Below are positions 16,960 through 25,396 of a stretch of 64,000 bases of DNA, piece after piece. The stretch is from the NCBI RefSeq assembly GCF_000315425.1, contig NZ_JH992924.1:736648-800647 (forward strand). Reading direction: 5' to 3'. The notes under the pieces were generated by a model, which saw nothing but the letters and a program-made list of their open reading frames with translations, did not search any database and was not told where the DNA came from. Position numbers and translations under genes: made by a program. The stretch comes from Massilia timonae CCUG 45783 (GTDB lineage: Bacteria > Pseudomonadota > Gammaproteobacteria > Burkholderiales > Burkholderiaceae_D). Within the stretch, counting starts at the first letter, position 1. The number at the start of each line of letters is the position of its first letter.

Positions 16960-17781
16960 TCAGGCGGCTTGCAGGGATTTGCCGGGCGCGGCGCAGAACG
17001 CGGTGTCGCTGGCCAGCTTGCCCGGGGCGGCGCAGAAGGCGGTGGCGCTGGCCTGTTTGCCCGGGGAGGCGCAGAACGCGATGTCGCTGGCTTGCTTGCC
17101 CGGGGCGGCGCAGAACGCGGTGGCGCTGGCTTGCTTGCCCGGGGCGGCGCAGAAGGCGGTGTCGCTGGCCTGCTTGCCCGGGGCGGCGCAGAAGGCGGTG
17201 TCGCTGGCCTGTTTGCCCGGGGCGGCGCAGAAGGCGGTGGCGCTGGCTTGCTTGCCCGGGGCGGCGCAGAAGGCGGCGTCGCTGGCCTGCTTGCTCGGGG
17301 CGGCGCAGAAGGCGGTGTCGCTGGCCTGCTTGCTCGGGGCGGCGCAGAACGCGGCTTCGGCGGCTTGCTTGCTCGGGTAGGCGCAGAACGCGGCGTCGCC
17401 CTTGACGACCACGCCGAACTCGGCCTCGTACAACGCAGGCATGCGGTCGCCGGCGCGCTGGCGTTCGCCATCGTTGGCGCCGGCGCCCATGCCGACGTAG
17501 GGATAGTGGTGTAGGAAGAATCCGAAGGTAGCCTCACAGTCGCGGGCGTACTTCATGGTGTCCAGGATGTGGTAGTGCCAGAAGGTGTCGACTTCAACGG
17601 TCGGCGAAGCACCGGCCTCCGGGTATTTTTTCATCAGGAACAGGAAGCGGCGGTACTCGGCTGCGGCGGCATCGGCACGCTGCTCGGACCAGCCTTCACC
17701 TGATTCCACGTGCATCAGTTTCATCTTGATAGGGGCCAGGTCGAGTGCTTCAAAGACGGAGAATTCGGTATTGGTCGACAT
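16960..17781 (-). CDS. GRDP-like domain protein with 11 tandem 13-residue Cys repeats
   Basis: A 273-residue protein in two halves. Residues 1-130 contain a conserved block EYRRFLFLMKKYPEAG, then VDTFWHYHILDTMKYARDC (His69 and His71, Asp81-Cys82) and HHYPYVG (91-97). This resembles the bacterial form of the glycine-rich-domain-protein-like family (PF07173), assigned from memory of the motif. Residues 131-273 are exactly eleven 13-residue units of the form AFCAAPGKQASDT, one Cys each, with no interruption up to the stop. There is no signal peptide or membrane helix. A modified-peptide precursor, metal sequestration or an adhesive role are all possible; none is proven. Two TAGGA dyads lie upstream. 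Confidence 0.85.
   Translation of the reverse strand: MSTNTEFSVFEALDLAPIKMKLMHVESGEGWSEQRADAAAAEYRRFLFLMKKYPEAGASPTVEVDTFWHYHILDTMKYARDCEATFGFFLHHYPYVGMGAGANDGERQRAGDRMPALYEAEFGVVVKGDAAFCAYPSKQAAEAAFCAAPSKQASDTAFCAAPSKQASDAAFCAAPGKQASATAFCAAPGKQASDTAFCAAPGKQASDTAFCAAPGKQASATAFCAAPGKQASDIAFCASPGKQASATAFCAAPGKLASDTAFCAAPGKSLQAA
16963..17391 (-). repeat. 11 x 39-bp in-frame coding repeat
   Basis: The array is 429 bp, with eleven units of 39 bases. Each encodes 13 residues with Ala-Phe-Cys at the start. Units differ mainly at positions 5, 7, 11, 12 and 13 of the peptide; the first (CAYPSKQAAEA) and last (CAAPGKSLQAA) are the most diverged. Near-identity of the central units points to recent expansion by unequal exchange or slippage. 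Confidence 0.95.
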
Positions 17782-17895
17782 CGTTTCACCTCGTGTTGTG
17801 TTGTAGACGTTGGTGTTGCTTCATCCCTGTTCAGGTCGTGCGCTTATTCGCCGCGCTTGCGCTGCTGAACGGTCAGTGATGGACTCCGCCTACTC

Positions 17896-17950
17896 GATAT
17901 AGGAAGAATCCCGGTGTATTGACCGGCGACAGCTATAGGAATTGTCCTGC
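17896..17950. promoter_or_regulatory. two TATAGGA-N4-TCC dyads upstream of the Cys-repeat gene
   Basis: TATAGGA with TCCC (17898-17912) and TATAGGA with TCCT (17934-17948) are 36 bases apart, 120-170 bases upstream of the Cys-repeat protein start. They resemble the perfect dyad at 11219. Spacing of about 3.5 helical turns is compatible with a dimeric regulator at two sites. Confidence 0.4.
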
Positions 17951-18035
17951 GGTCTGTCAGAGTAACTGTTGAGGTTGCTCAAGTGCCGGTAGCATTGCGA
18001 GTTTTTGGCAACAGCCGTGCGAACATTGCCGGGCA

Positions 18036-19877
18036 TTAGGCGGCTACGGCGATCGGGGACGCCTTGCCGGGATAGAAGTCCATGCCCACGTCCCCGCACA
18101 GGCCGACGACGGGAATCGTGACCACGATCGTGGTGCCCGAATCGAGTCCGCTGCTGATCGAGAACGAGCCGCCCAGGATGCCGACCCGCTCTTCGATGCC
18201 GACCAGGCCGAACGAGCCGTGGCGGTTGCGGCTGCCCGGCTGCATGCCGACGCCGTTGTCGCGGATCGTCATGGTCAGCATGTCGGCCTGCTGCTGCAAG
18301 GCGATCCTGACCTTGGTGGCGCGTGCATGGCGCGCCACGTTGTTGAGCGATTCCTGCAGGATGCGGAAGAAGGCGGTCGCGCAATGGTCGTCGATGCGGT
18401 GCTCGCCGTCGTCGTCGACCAGTTCGCACTCGATGCCGGTGCGGCGCGCGAAATCGGCCACCTGCCAGTCGACCGCCGCCGACAGGCCCAGGTCCAGCAC
18501 GTTGGGACGCAGGTCGTTGATGATCTGGCGCACGCTGCGAATGGTGACGTCGATCTGGCGGACGGTGGCGTCGGCGCGCGCGTGCAGGCGCCGGTGGCCG
18601 CCGCGGGTGCGATTGGCCAGGAGCTCGGCCTCGATCTTCAGGGCCAGCAGGTTCTGCGCCAGGTCGTCGTGGATCTCGCGCGCGATGCGCTTGCGTTCGC
18701 CTTCCTTGATCTGCTCGGCGTGCGCCGCCAGCATGCGCAGTTTTTCGTGGCTGGCCTGCAGCTTGGCCTGGCTGGCGCGCAGCTCGCGCGTCATTTCCTC
18801 GGCCATGCGCAGGGCGTTGCGGCGCGACGAGGCCAGGGTCTGGAACAGGGCGTAAAGCAGGGCCGCGCTCATGCTGGCGGCGAAGGCTGCCAGCCACGGG
18901 TAATACACGTCGAAACGGGTGTACAGCGCCGACTTGGCGACGCTGAAGTCGGCGCGCCAGACGCGCTCGTTGAATTCGATCGGTAGACTGGTTGCGAACA
19001 TGCTGCTGTCGTCCGGCGGCAGCGCCGGCTTGGGGTAGTCGACGGTGGCCAGGCTGTCGTAGAGGACCGTCTGCGGCGCCGGTTCGCCAGGCTCGGTCAG
19101 CTCGGTCAGCATCAGGCGCACGCCTTCGACCGGGAACTCGTCCAGCACGCCGCTGACCAGCGGCGTGACGCCGAACCCCAGTCCGGCCGAGCCGACATAG
19201 GCCAGGCGCCGCTGTTCCGCACTGGAAGCGGGCATGTCGCCGCGGTAGACCGGCAGGCGCAGCGCCAGCGCGGTCTGGTTGGGCCCGGGCCGCAGGGTGA
19301 TGCGCGTGCCGGAAGCGCTCAGCAGGCCACTGTCGCGCGCATGCGCCATCACGCGCCGGGTGATGCCGCGCGCCTCCAGGTCCAGGCCCAGCCTGTCGTA
19401 CAGGTCGGGCGACAGCGGCTCCATGTACACCAGCACCGTGTAGCTGTCGCGTTCGGATGAAGGCAATAGCGGCGTGTGATGGCGCACACCATGGCGCGCC
19501 AGCCGCGCGCGCAATTCCTCGTTCAGTGCCGGCAGGCCGTCAGCGCGCACCATGCGCGCATAATTGATCACGACGATGCCCGGAAAACTGCGCTTGATGT
19601 CGAGCTGCTCGACGTACTGGCGAAACTCGGATGCGGTGGTGTCGGGGTTGACGCGAAACAGCCCCGCGACCCCGCGCAGCACGGCGCCGTAGCCCTTGAT
19701 ACGGGTATCGATATTGTTCTGGGCGGCGCGCGCCATGCCGCGAAACCGCGCGTGGGCATCGCTCTCGATCGCCTCCGCGGTGGCGAAATAGGCGCCGGCG
19801 CCGAACGCCAGCGACAGCAGCAAACCCGTCAACAAGGTTGCCGGCGAGAACATTGCGGGAGGACGATCTGAAGGCAT
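18036..19877 (-). CDS. CHASE-domain sensor histidine kinase, NarL/DesK-type transmitter
   Basis: About 613 residues. A first membrane helix (about 12-32) is followed by a CHASE-type extracytoplasmic sensor (FPGIVVINYARMV), then a second helix (about 320-345). The transmitter has a HisKA_3 box with phospho-His in KRIAREIHDDLAQNLLALK, an N-box FRILQESLNNVARHA and a G-box DNGVGM. HisKA_3 kinases pair with LuxR/NarL-type regulators, but none is encoded nearby. ATG 19877 has GAGA seven bases upstream; a start 45 bases further up is possible. The Cys-repeat protein is the next gene on the same strand. Confidence 0.88.
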   Translation of the reverse strand: MPSDRPPAMFSPATLLTGLLLSLAFGAGAYFATAEAIESDAHARFRGMARAAQNNIDTRIKGYGAVLRGVAGLFRVNPDTTASEFRQYVEQLDIKRSFPGIVVINYARMVRADGLPALNEELRARLARHGVRHHTPLLPSSERDSYTVLVYMEPLSPDLYDRLGLDLEARGITRRVMAHARDSGLLSASGTRITLRPGPNQTALALRLPVYRGDMPASSAEQRRLAYVGSAGLGFGVTPLVSGVLDEFPVEGVRLMLTELTEPGEPAPQTVLYDSLATVDYPKPALPPDDSSMFATSLPIEFNERVWRADFSVAKSALYTRFDVYYPWLAAFAASMSAALLYALFQTLASSRRNALRMAEEMTRELRASQAKLQASHEKLRMLAAHAEQIKEGERKRIAREIHDDLAQNLLALKIEAELLANRTRGGHRRLHARADATVRQIDVTIRSVRQIINDLRPNVLDLGLSAAVDWQVADFARRTGIECELVDDDGEHRIDDHCATAFFRILQESLNNVARHARATKVRIALQQQADMLTMTIRDNGVGMQPGSRNRHGSFGLVGIEERVGILGGSFSISSGLDSGTTIVVTIPVVGLCGDVGMDFYPGKASPIAVAA

Positions 19878-20057
19878 GCGGTATCTCGAAAGGGCGGGAC
19901 GGCACGTGGCCATGCTTAACATCAATACCTATGGTCCATACGCTAAGCAATGTCTGACCAGACAGGAGCTATCAGGTTTACTAGGTTTTACAAAAACACG
20001 ACGTCTGGCGGCGGGGGCCGCGAAACAGGTCGGACGGCGTGCGCATCGCTGTTCCCG

Positions 20058-20090
20058 AAAAAAAAGCGCTGCGGCCATGGGGCGCAGCGC
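20058..20090 (-). terminator. intrinsic terminator of metallophosphoesterase gene
   Basis: On the minus strand GCGCTGCG and CGCAGCGC form an 8-bp stem (20066-20073 with 20083-20090), followed by eight T. Confidence 0.88.
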
Positions 20091-20113
20091 CTTCGGGTGA
20101 GTGAGAGCGGCAG

Positions 20114-22318
20114 TTAGTTGAAGCTCAGCCCATTATTGCTGGCATTGCTGACCTTCTTGCCCTTCAGGTCGACCGTGAAATGGTCGCTCGGCTTGGCCGA
20201 GCCCAGGCCCTTGAGGATGGCGAACACCTGCTTGAACTGGTTCTGGAACGGCACGTGCACCGGGTTCTGGTCGGACGGCTTGTCGCCGACCTTGACGATC
20301 GCCGCCGGCGTCGCCGGGAAGGCGGCCATCAAGACCTTGTACTGGTTCACGCGCTGCTGGCCCATGTCGCGCAGGGCCAGTTCGCCCGCATACACGGTGC
20401 GGTGGAAGTCGCCGTAGAAATCGTAGGCAGAGATGGTGGCGAAGTCGTCCAGGCGCAGGCCGGCGGCGCTGGCCAGCTTGTCGGCGCGCGCAGTGGCGTC
20501 AAGCCAGTCGGTGGCCAGGGTCGAGGCGGCGACTGCGGCGCCGGCGGCGGTGCCGGCCGCTGCGCAGGAGGCGGTGAGGGGCACGACGCCGGGCACATCC
20601 TTCAGCTGGGCCAGCGTCACCTTCGTCTGCAGCTGCGACAGGATCAGCATCTGCTTGCCGTCCAGGGCCATCGCCGCTTCCTTCATCTCGCATGGCCAGT
20701 ATTCGTCCATGAAGCGCAGGCGCGACAGTTCGCCGAAGTACTGATGGGTGTACTCGCCGTAGGAACGGGTCTCGAGGATGCTGCGGTCCCAGCGCTTGCT
20801 GGCGTCGCCAGGGACCGAGCTGCCCTTCAGGTAGTCGTTCTCGACCACGTAGTGCGGGAACAGCTCGGCAAAGCGCGGCACCGTGTTCAGGGGCATGGTC
20901 TGGACGTCGATCGTGTCCTGGTCTTTATAGGTGACGATCTTGTAGGCGGCGCCGTACACCGCCAGCGATGGCGACTGGACGTTGACCAGGTAGTTGCCGC
21001 CGGCATCCTGGTGGTCGTTGGTGCCGTTGAAGTGCATGTGGCCGCCGACGTGCAGGCGCAGGCCGGTCGCGGCCACCGCGTTGGCCACCGTCTGGTCCGG
21101 CACGCGCGCGGTCTGGAAGGCGCCCGACTTGAACACCGCCTTCATGGCCGCGGTCTGGTTGGCGTAGAAGTCCATGGTCGGGTAGTGCGAGAAGGCCATC
21201 AACTGCTTGCCTTCGGCCTTGGCGCGCGCCGCCACCGACTTGATGTAGTCCATCAGGAACATCTTGTGGGTGATCACCTTGTTCCAGCCGGCGTTGCCGG
21301 CGCCGTCGTAGCCCTTGAAGTCGTGCGGCTTGGCCGGATCGAACTTCGCGTTCGGTACGAAGACGTTGGCGTCGATCGAGAGCAGCCACAAGCCCTTGAC
21401 CGGTTCCACCAGATAGGTGCTGTCGATCATTTCGGTGCACTTGGTGAACGGCTTGCCAAGCTTGGCTTCGCCGGCCGCCTTGTAGGCGCCGCCCGAACCC
21501 TCGAGGCAGATCTCGAACTGGCGGTTCTTCACCGCGGCCTGGGCCAGCGCTTCGTCATAGCTGTACTTGCCGCCGCTGTACTTGCTGAACGGCGTTTCCC
21601 ACAGCAGGTCGGCCTTGTTCGGCATGAAGCCGAATTCGGCCATCCTGGTCATCAGGCGTTCGGTGCCTTGCTCCATGATCTGGTCGGTGCAGATCACGGT
21701 CGGGTCCTTGGCGATGCAGGCCGGATTGCCGGTGGCGAAGATCTTCTGTTCCTTGCCTTCCTTGGTCAGGAAGTCGTTCTTGCCGGCTTCGTTGTCGTCG
21801 TAGGGCTCGACCGGATCGTGGTTGCCCGGCGCCAGGAAGAAGCGCATGCCCTTGGCCTGGTATTCGCGCATGATGGCGGCGATGCCGTCGACGTTCATCG
21901 GCTGGGCGTCGTCGGTGTAGTCGCCCGGCAGGGCCACGACGCGGATGCCCCTGGCGTAGGCGTCGTCGAGCGCGGCAAAGAAGGCGAAGTAGTTCTCGTT
22001 GAACAGGCGGGTCGAGGTCAGCTGCGCGTACATGGTGCGGATGGTCGCGTGCTTGCCGTCCCTGGTCGGGATGCCGGCGAACTGGCTGTTCTTGAAGTCG
22101 CCATAGACGTTCTGGAAGTGCACGTCGCTCATGAAGGCGACCGGCGTCGGCGCCGCAGGCGTTGGCGTCGGGTCCGGCGTCTGTACTGGAGGCGGCGTAA
22201 TCGCAACGGGATCGGATGGATCGCTGGGGCTGCAGCCGGCCAGCAGGGCCAGGGAAAGGGCGGCGGCGCAGGGAGCAGCGCCGGTCAGGCGCAAGCGGGG
22301 CAAGGATAAGCGGGTCAT
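20114..22318 (-). CDS. metallophosphoesterase lipoprotein
   Basis: A 734-residue protein. The lipobox LLAGC follows a signal peptide, then a Pro/Thr linker. The calcineurin-like phosphoesterase motifs are in order: SDVHF, LPGDYTDD, APGNHD, FSHYP and GGHMH, which supply the two-metal site. Inserts of more than 100 residues between the GNHD and His motifs, and a C-terminal extension of about 250 residues, make it much larger than a bare domain. The substrate is unknown. ATG 22318 directly precedes the signal peptide. A strong terminator follows. Confidence 0.88.
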   Translation of the reverse strand: MTRLSLPRLRLTGAAPCAAALSLALLAGCSPSDPSDPVAITPPPVQTPDPTPTPAAPTPVAFMSDVHFQNVYGDFKNSQFAGIPTRDGKHATIRTMYAQLTSTRLFNENYFAFFAALDDAYARGIRVVALPGDYTDDAQPMNVDGIAAIMREYQAKGMRFFLAPGNHDPVEPYDDNEAGKNDFLTKEGKEQKIFATGNPACIAKDPTVICTDQIMEQGTERLMTRMAEFGFMPNKADLLWETPFSKYSGGKYSYDEALAQAAVKNRQFEICLEGSGGAYKAAGEAKLGKPFTKCTEMIDSTYLVEPVKGLWLLSIDANVFVPNAKFDPAKPHDFKGYDGAGNAGWNKVITHKMFLMDYIKSVAARAKAEGKQLMAFSHYPTMDFYANQTAAMKAVFKSGAFQTARVPDQTVANAVAATGLRLHVGGHMHFNGTNDHQDAGGNYLVNVQSPSLAVYGAAYKIVTYKDQDTIDVQTMPLNTVPRFAELFPHYVVENDYLKGSSVPGDASKRWDRSILETRSYGEYTHQYFGELSRLRFMDEYWPCEMKEAAMALDGKQMLILSQLQTKVTLAQLKDVPGVVPLTASCAAAGTAAGAAVAASTLATDWLDATARADKLASAAGLRLDDFATISAYDFYGDFHRTVYAGELALRDMGQQRVNQYKVLMAAFPATPAAIVKVGDKPSDQNPVHVPFQNQFKQVFAILKGLGSAKPSDHFTVDLKGKKVSNASNNGLSFN

Positions 22319-22409
22319 GCAGGCTCCGGTCAGAAAGATGGCCGGCATGATTACATTCTTGCATGACCGCTTTGTTACAAGAGCGGGGCGGAGACGTCAA
22401 AGCAAACAC

Positions 22410-22495
22410 GGGGTCACGTCTGTCATTCGCACACAAGCTCAGCCGTATCAACCATGCCATTGTTGAGGCTGTGTCCGAATGTCAGATGTGACCCC
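22410..22495. repeat. 86-bp imperfect inverted-repeat element
   Basis: The first 26 bases (22410-22435, from GGGGTCAC) and the last 26 (22470-22495, to GTGACCCC) are inverted copies with three mismatches. The interior holds a further small dyad CAAC/GTTG. It lies in the gap between the metallophosphoesterase start and the glnS terminator. The form resembles REP/RAYT-associated or miniature elements. No target duplication is clear. Confidence 0.6.
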
Positions 22496-22521
22496 GCTTG
22501 TGCGCGATCCAGGCTGGGCGC

Positions 22522-22557
22522 AAAAAAATCCCGCAACGACATTGCCGTAGCGGGATT
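22522..22557 (-). terminator. intrinsic terminator of glnS
   Basis: On the minus strand AATCCCGC (22557-22550) pairs with GCGGGATT (22535-22528), followed by a run of T (complement of 22522-22528). Confidence 0.85.
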
Positions 22558-22582
22558 CCTGGAGACGGTAGCAGGTGGCTGC

Positions 22583-24337
22583 TTACTTGCCCCAGCTATC
22601 CTTCAGCGTGGTCACGCGATTGAACACCGGCTTGCCCGGTTGCGAATCGACGCGGTCCGCCACGAAGTAGCCATGGCGCTCGAACTGGAAGCGCTGGTCG
22701 GCCACGGCGTCCTTCATGCCCGGCTCGAGGTAGGCGGTCACGGTTTCCAGGGCGTTCGGATTGAGCACCGACTTGAAGTCCTTGCCGCCGGCGTCCGGCT
22801 GCGGGTCGAGGAACAGGCGGTCGTACAGGCGCACCTCGGCTTCGAGCGCGCTGGCCGCGCTGACCCAGGTGATATTGCCCTTGACCTTGTAGTTGTCGGC
22901 GCCCGGCGTGCCCGACTTCGAATCCTCGAAGTACTTCACGTGCACGGCGATAACGTTACCGTCGGCATCCTTGTCGTAGCCGGTGCACTCGACCACATAG
23001 CCGTATTTCAGGCGCACGCGGCTGCCCGGCTGGTCGCCGACGGGCGGGGTGAAGCGGAAGTAACCCTTGGTCGGGGTTTCCATGAAGTCTTCCTGCTCGA
23101 TCCACAGCTCGCGCGTGAACGGGAAGGTGCGCTTGCCCAGTTCCGGGTGGTGCGGGTGGACCGGCGACGAGCATTCCACCGACTCGCCTTCGGGGAAGTT
23201 GTCGACGATCAGTTTTAAAGGACGCAGCACGGCGATGGCGCGCGGCGCCTTCGGGTCCAGGTCGTCGCGCAGCGCGCCTTCGAGGGTGCTCATGTCGATC
23301 CAGCCGTCGGCCTTCGACACGCCGATGCGCTCGCAGAACAGCTGGATCGATTCCGGCGTGTAGCCGCGGCGGCGCAGGCCGACGATGGTCGGCATGCGCG
23401 GGTCGTCCCAGCCGGTCACGGTGCCGTCGTCGACCAGCGCGCGGAGTTTACGCTTGGAGGTGACAACGTACGTCAGGTTCAGCCGCGCGAATTCGTACTG
23501 GCGCGGCACCGGCTTGTTGAAGAAGCCGCCTTCGGCCAGCGTCTCGACTAGCCAGTCGTAGAACGGGCGGTGGTCCTGGAATTCCAGGGTGCACAGCGAG
23601 TGGGTGATGTTCTCGATCGCATCCGAGATCGGGTGCGTGTAGTCGTACATCGGGTAGATGCACCAGGCGTCGCCGGTGCGGTGGTGGTGCGCATGGCGGA
23701 TGCGGTACAGGGCCGGGTCGCGGTTGGTCATGACCGGGGACGCCATCGCATCCTCGCTCATCTTGGCGCGCAGGATGTGTTCGCCATCCTTGTACTTGCC
23801 GGCCCGCATGTCGCGGAACAGTTGCAGCGATTCCGCGGCCGGACGGTCGCGGAACGGCGAGTTGGTGCCCGGCGTGCCGAAGTTGCCGCGGTTCTTCGCC
23901 ATGTCTTCGGCGCTCTGGCTGTCGACGTAGGCGTGACCCTTCTCGATCAGGTACTCGGCCATCTTGTACAGCTGCTCGAAGTAGTCGCTGGCGTAGTACA
24001 GGTGTTCCTGGCCCTCGCGCTCCCACGAGAAACCGAGCCACTTGACGCTGTCCATGATGGTGTCGACGTATTCCTGGTCTTCCTTCTCCGGATTGGTGTC
24101 GTCGAAGCGCAGGTGGCACAGGCCGGCGTAGTCGCGCGCCAGGCCGAAGTTCAGGCAGATCGATTTCGCATGGCCGATGTGCAGGTAGCCGTTCGGCTCC
24201 GGCGGGAAGCGCGTGATGACCGGCGGCAGGCCGTCCCGTTGGTGGGTGCCGGCGGCCAGGTCGGATTCGACGATCGCACGGACGAAGTTCGACGACGGTG
24301 CATTGCCCGGCGCCGGGGTATTCTTGTCGTTGCTCAT
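22583..24337 (-). CDS. glnS: glutaminyl-tRNA synthetase
   Basis: A 584-residue class I synthetase that charges tRNA-Gln. The HIGH motif is in FPPEPNGYLHIGHAKS, and the second class I signature appears as YVVTSKRKL (VMSKR type). The C-terminal beta-barrel anticodon-binding domain ends FNRVTTLKDSWGK. The length fits proteobacterial GlnRS (about 555-585). ATG 24337 begins MSNDKNTP; the frame remains open upstream, but family members start here. It is divergent from the J-domain gene. Confidence 0.96.
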   Translation of the reverse strand: MSNDKNTPAPGNAPSSNFVRAIVESDLAAGTHQRDGLPPVITRFPPEPNGYLHIGHAKSICLNFGLARDYAGLCHLRFDDTNPEKEDQEYVDTIMDSVKWLGFSWEREGQEHLYYASDYFEQLYKMAEYLIEKGHAYVDSQSAEDMAKNRGNFGTPGTNSPFRDRPAAESLQLFRDMRAGKYKDGEHILRAKMSEDAMASPVMTNRDPALYRIRHAHHHRTGDAWCIYPMYDYTHPISDAIENITHSLCTLEFQDHRPFYDWLVETLAEGGFFNKPVPRQYEFARLNLTYVVTSKRKLRALVDDGTVTGWDDPRMPTIVGLRRRGYTPESIQLFCERIGVSKADGWIDMSTLEGALRDDLDPKAPRAIAVLRPLKLIVDNFPEGESVECSSPVHPHHPELGKRTFPFTRELWIEQEDFMETPTKGYFRFTPPVGDQPGSRVRLKYGYVVECTGYDKDADGNVIAVHVKYFEDSKSGTPGADNYKVKGNITWVSAASALEAEVRLYDRLFLDPQPDAGGKDFKSVLNPNALETVTAYLEPGMKDAVADQRFQFERHGYFVADRVDSQPGKPVFNRVTTLKDSWGK

Positions 24338-24513
24338 GAAAAAGTTCTGGAAGGGTAAGTTGGGGGGCATTTTACCGTACCCGGACGCGCCTGAGGTTGC
24401 CCGCGTCGCAAGGCGGACATCGGCGTTCGCGCCACGTCTGGCGTTTTCTATAGGATAATCTCTGTTTGGTCTCAATCCACCGCATTTTTAAGATAGTTGC
24501 CGGAGAATTTCTG

Positions 24514-24807
24514 TTGGAAAATTTATATGCGATCCTCGGCGTCGCGCCGAATGCCAGCGACGACGAGATCAAGAAAGTTTACCGCTCGCTGGCGATGCGC
24601 TACCACCCGGACCGCAACCAGGCGCCAGGCGCGGAAGCGCGTTTCAAGGCAGTCACCAAGGCCTACGAGATCCTCTCCGACCGCGCCAAACGCGAGGAAT
24701 ACAACCAGAGCGTGAACCACCGCATCGTGCTGGACGCCGAGGCCGAGGCTTTCGAGCTGTGGCGTTCGCTGTTCGCGCTCAACGGCGTGAACCTGCCGGC
24801 GAACTGA
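24514..24807 (+). CDS. short J-domain (DnaJ-like) protein
   Basis: A 97-residue protein consisting mostly of a J domain: LYAILGVAPNASDDEIKKVY, then the essential HPD in MRYHPDRNQAPG, then AYEILSDRAKREEY. It lacks the Gly/Phe region, zinc fingers and C-terminal domains of DnaJ, so it should stimulate an Hsp70 partner rather than act as a full chaperone. The TTG start at 24514 has GGAG eight bases upstream. It lies 76 bases before a group of three unknown genes on the same strand. Confidence 0.85.
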   Translation: MENLYAILGVAPNASDDEIKKVYRSLAMRYHPDRNQAPGAEARFKAVTKAYEILSDRAKREEYNQSVNHRIVLDAEAEAFELWRSLFALNGVNLPAN

Positions 24808-24883
24808 CCCGGCCTTGCACGTCATCCGACGGCAACGCAACGGATGCGGCCAGAAGCGCCGCGTCCCATCAACAGGATAGAAC

Positions 24884-25396
24884 ATGAAGAACGTACATCC
24901 CGAATTCTCTTTCCAGTCGCGTGAACTGGAAGGCCAGATCGAGGGCACCCTGGGCGACCCGCCCAACCGCAAGAACTACGACATGATGGTCGGCGCGCTG
25001 GTGGCCGAATACGCCGACGGCGGCGGCATCGACGACGTCAACATGATGGCGTTCGCCCTGGTCGACAAGATCCGCTTCCTGGATCCGAAGGGCTTGATGC
25101 GCGAAGCGGCCGACTACGCCGACGGCGATCCGGCGCGCGTGTTCGCGATGGCCGAGTGCAGCGGCGACGACGGCAAGGCCATGTACGAGGGCATGACCGC
25201 CAACTATCCGGAACTGGCGCGCCAGGCCATCATCACCGCCTTCCTGTTCAAGAACCAGAACCGCTGGGACGACGAAGACCAGTCGCTCGAGCAACTCGGC
25301 CGCGACGACGATGGCGACGACGACGACGACGAAGACAGCGCCGCCACCGACGACTTCACCCAGCTGTTCGACGAAGGAGAGCGCGATGAGCGATGA
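24884..25396 (+). CDS. conserved-type acidic protein of unknown function (first of three)
   Basis: A 170-residue protein without a recognised domain. The first 130 residues are mixed helix, and the last 40 are highly acidic with runs of Asp/Glu (DDDGDDDDDED). An AGGAT ribosome site precedes the ATG by a few bases. It overlaps the next gene by 11 bases. Acidic tails of this sort occur in histone- or chaperone-like factors, but nothing specific can be said. Confidence 0.75.
   Translation: MKNVHPEFSFQSRELEGQIEGTLGDPPNRKNYDMMVGALVAEYADGGGIDDVNMMAFALVDKIRFLDPKGLMREAADYADGDPARVFAMAECSGDDGKAMYEGMTANYPELARQAIITAFLFKNQNRWDDEDQSLEQLGRDDDGDDDDDEDSAATDDFTQLFDEGERDER

Noticed and set aside
16963..17391. 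CRISPR-like regular repeat array
   Set aside because: Units are contiguous 39-mers without unique spacers and encode protein in frame; it is a coding repeat.
16915..17514. Long plus-strand frames opposite the Cys-repeat gene, Gly/Ala/Arg-rich with the same periodicity
   Set aside because: A 39-base repeat keeps all six frames open by periodicity. Only the minus-strand frame has a non-repeat conserved domain and a normal start.
20180..22309. 709-codon plus-strand frame opposite the metallophosphoesterase
   Set aside because: High-GC antisense shadow; its translation is low-complexity His/Val/Gly-rich with no motif, while the minus strand has all metallophosphoesterase motifs.
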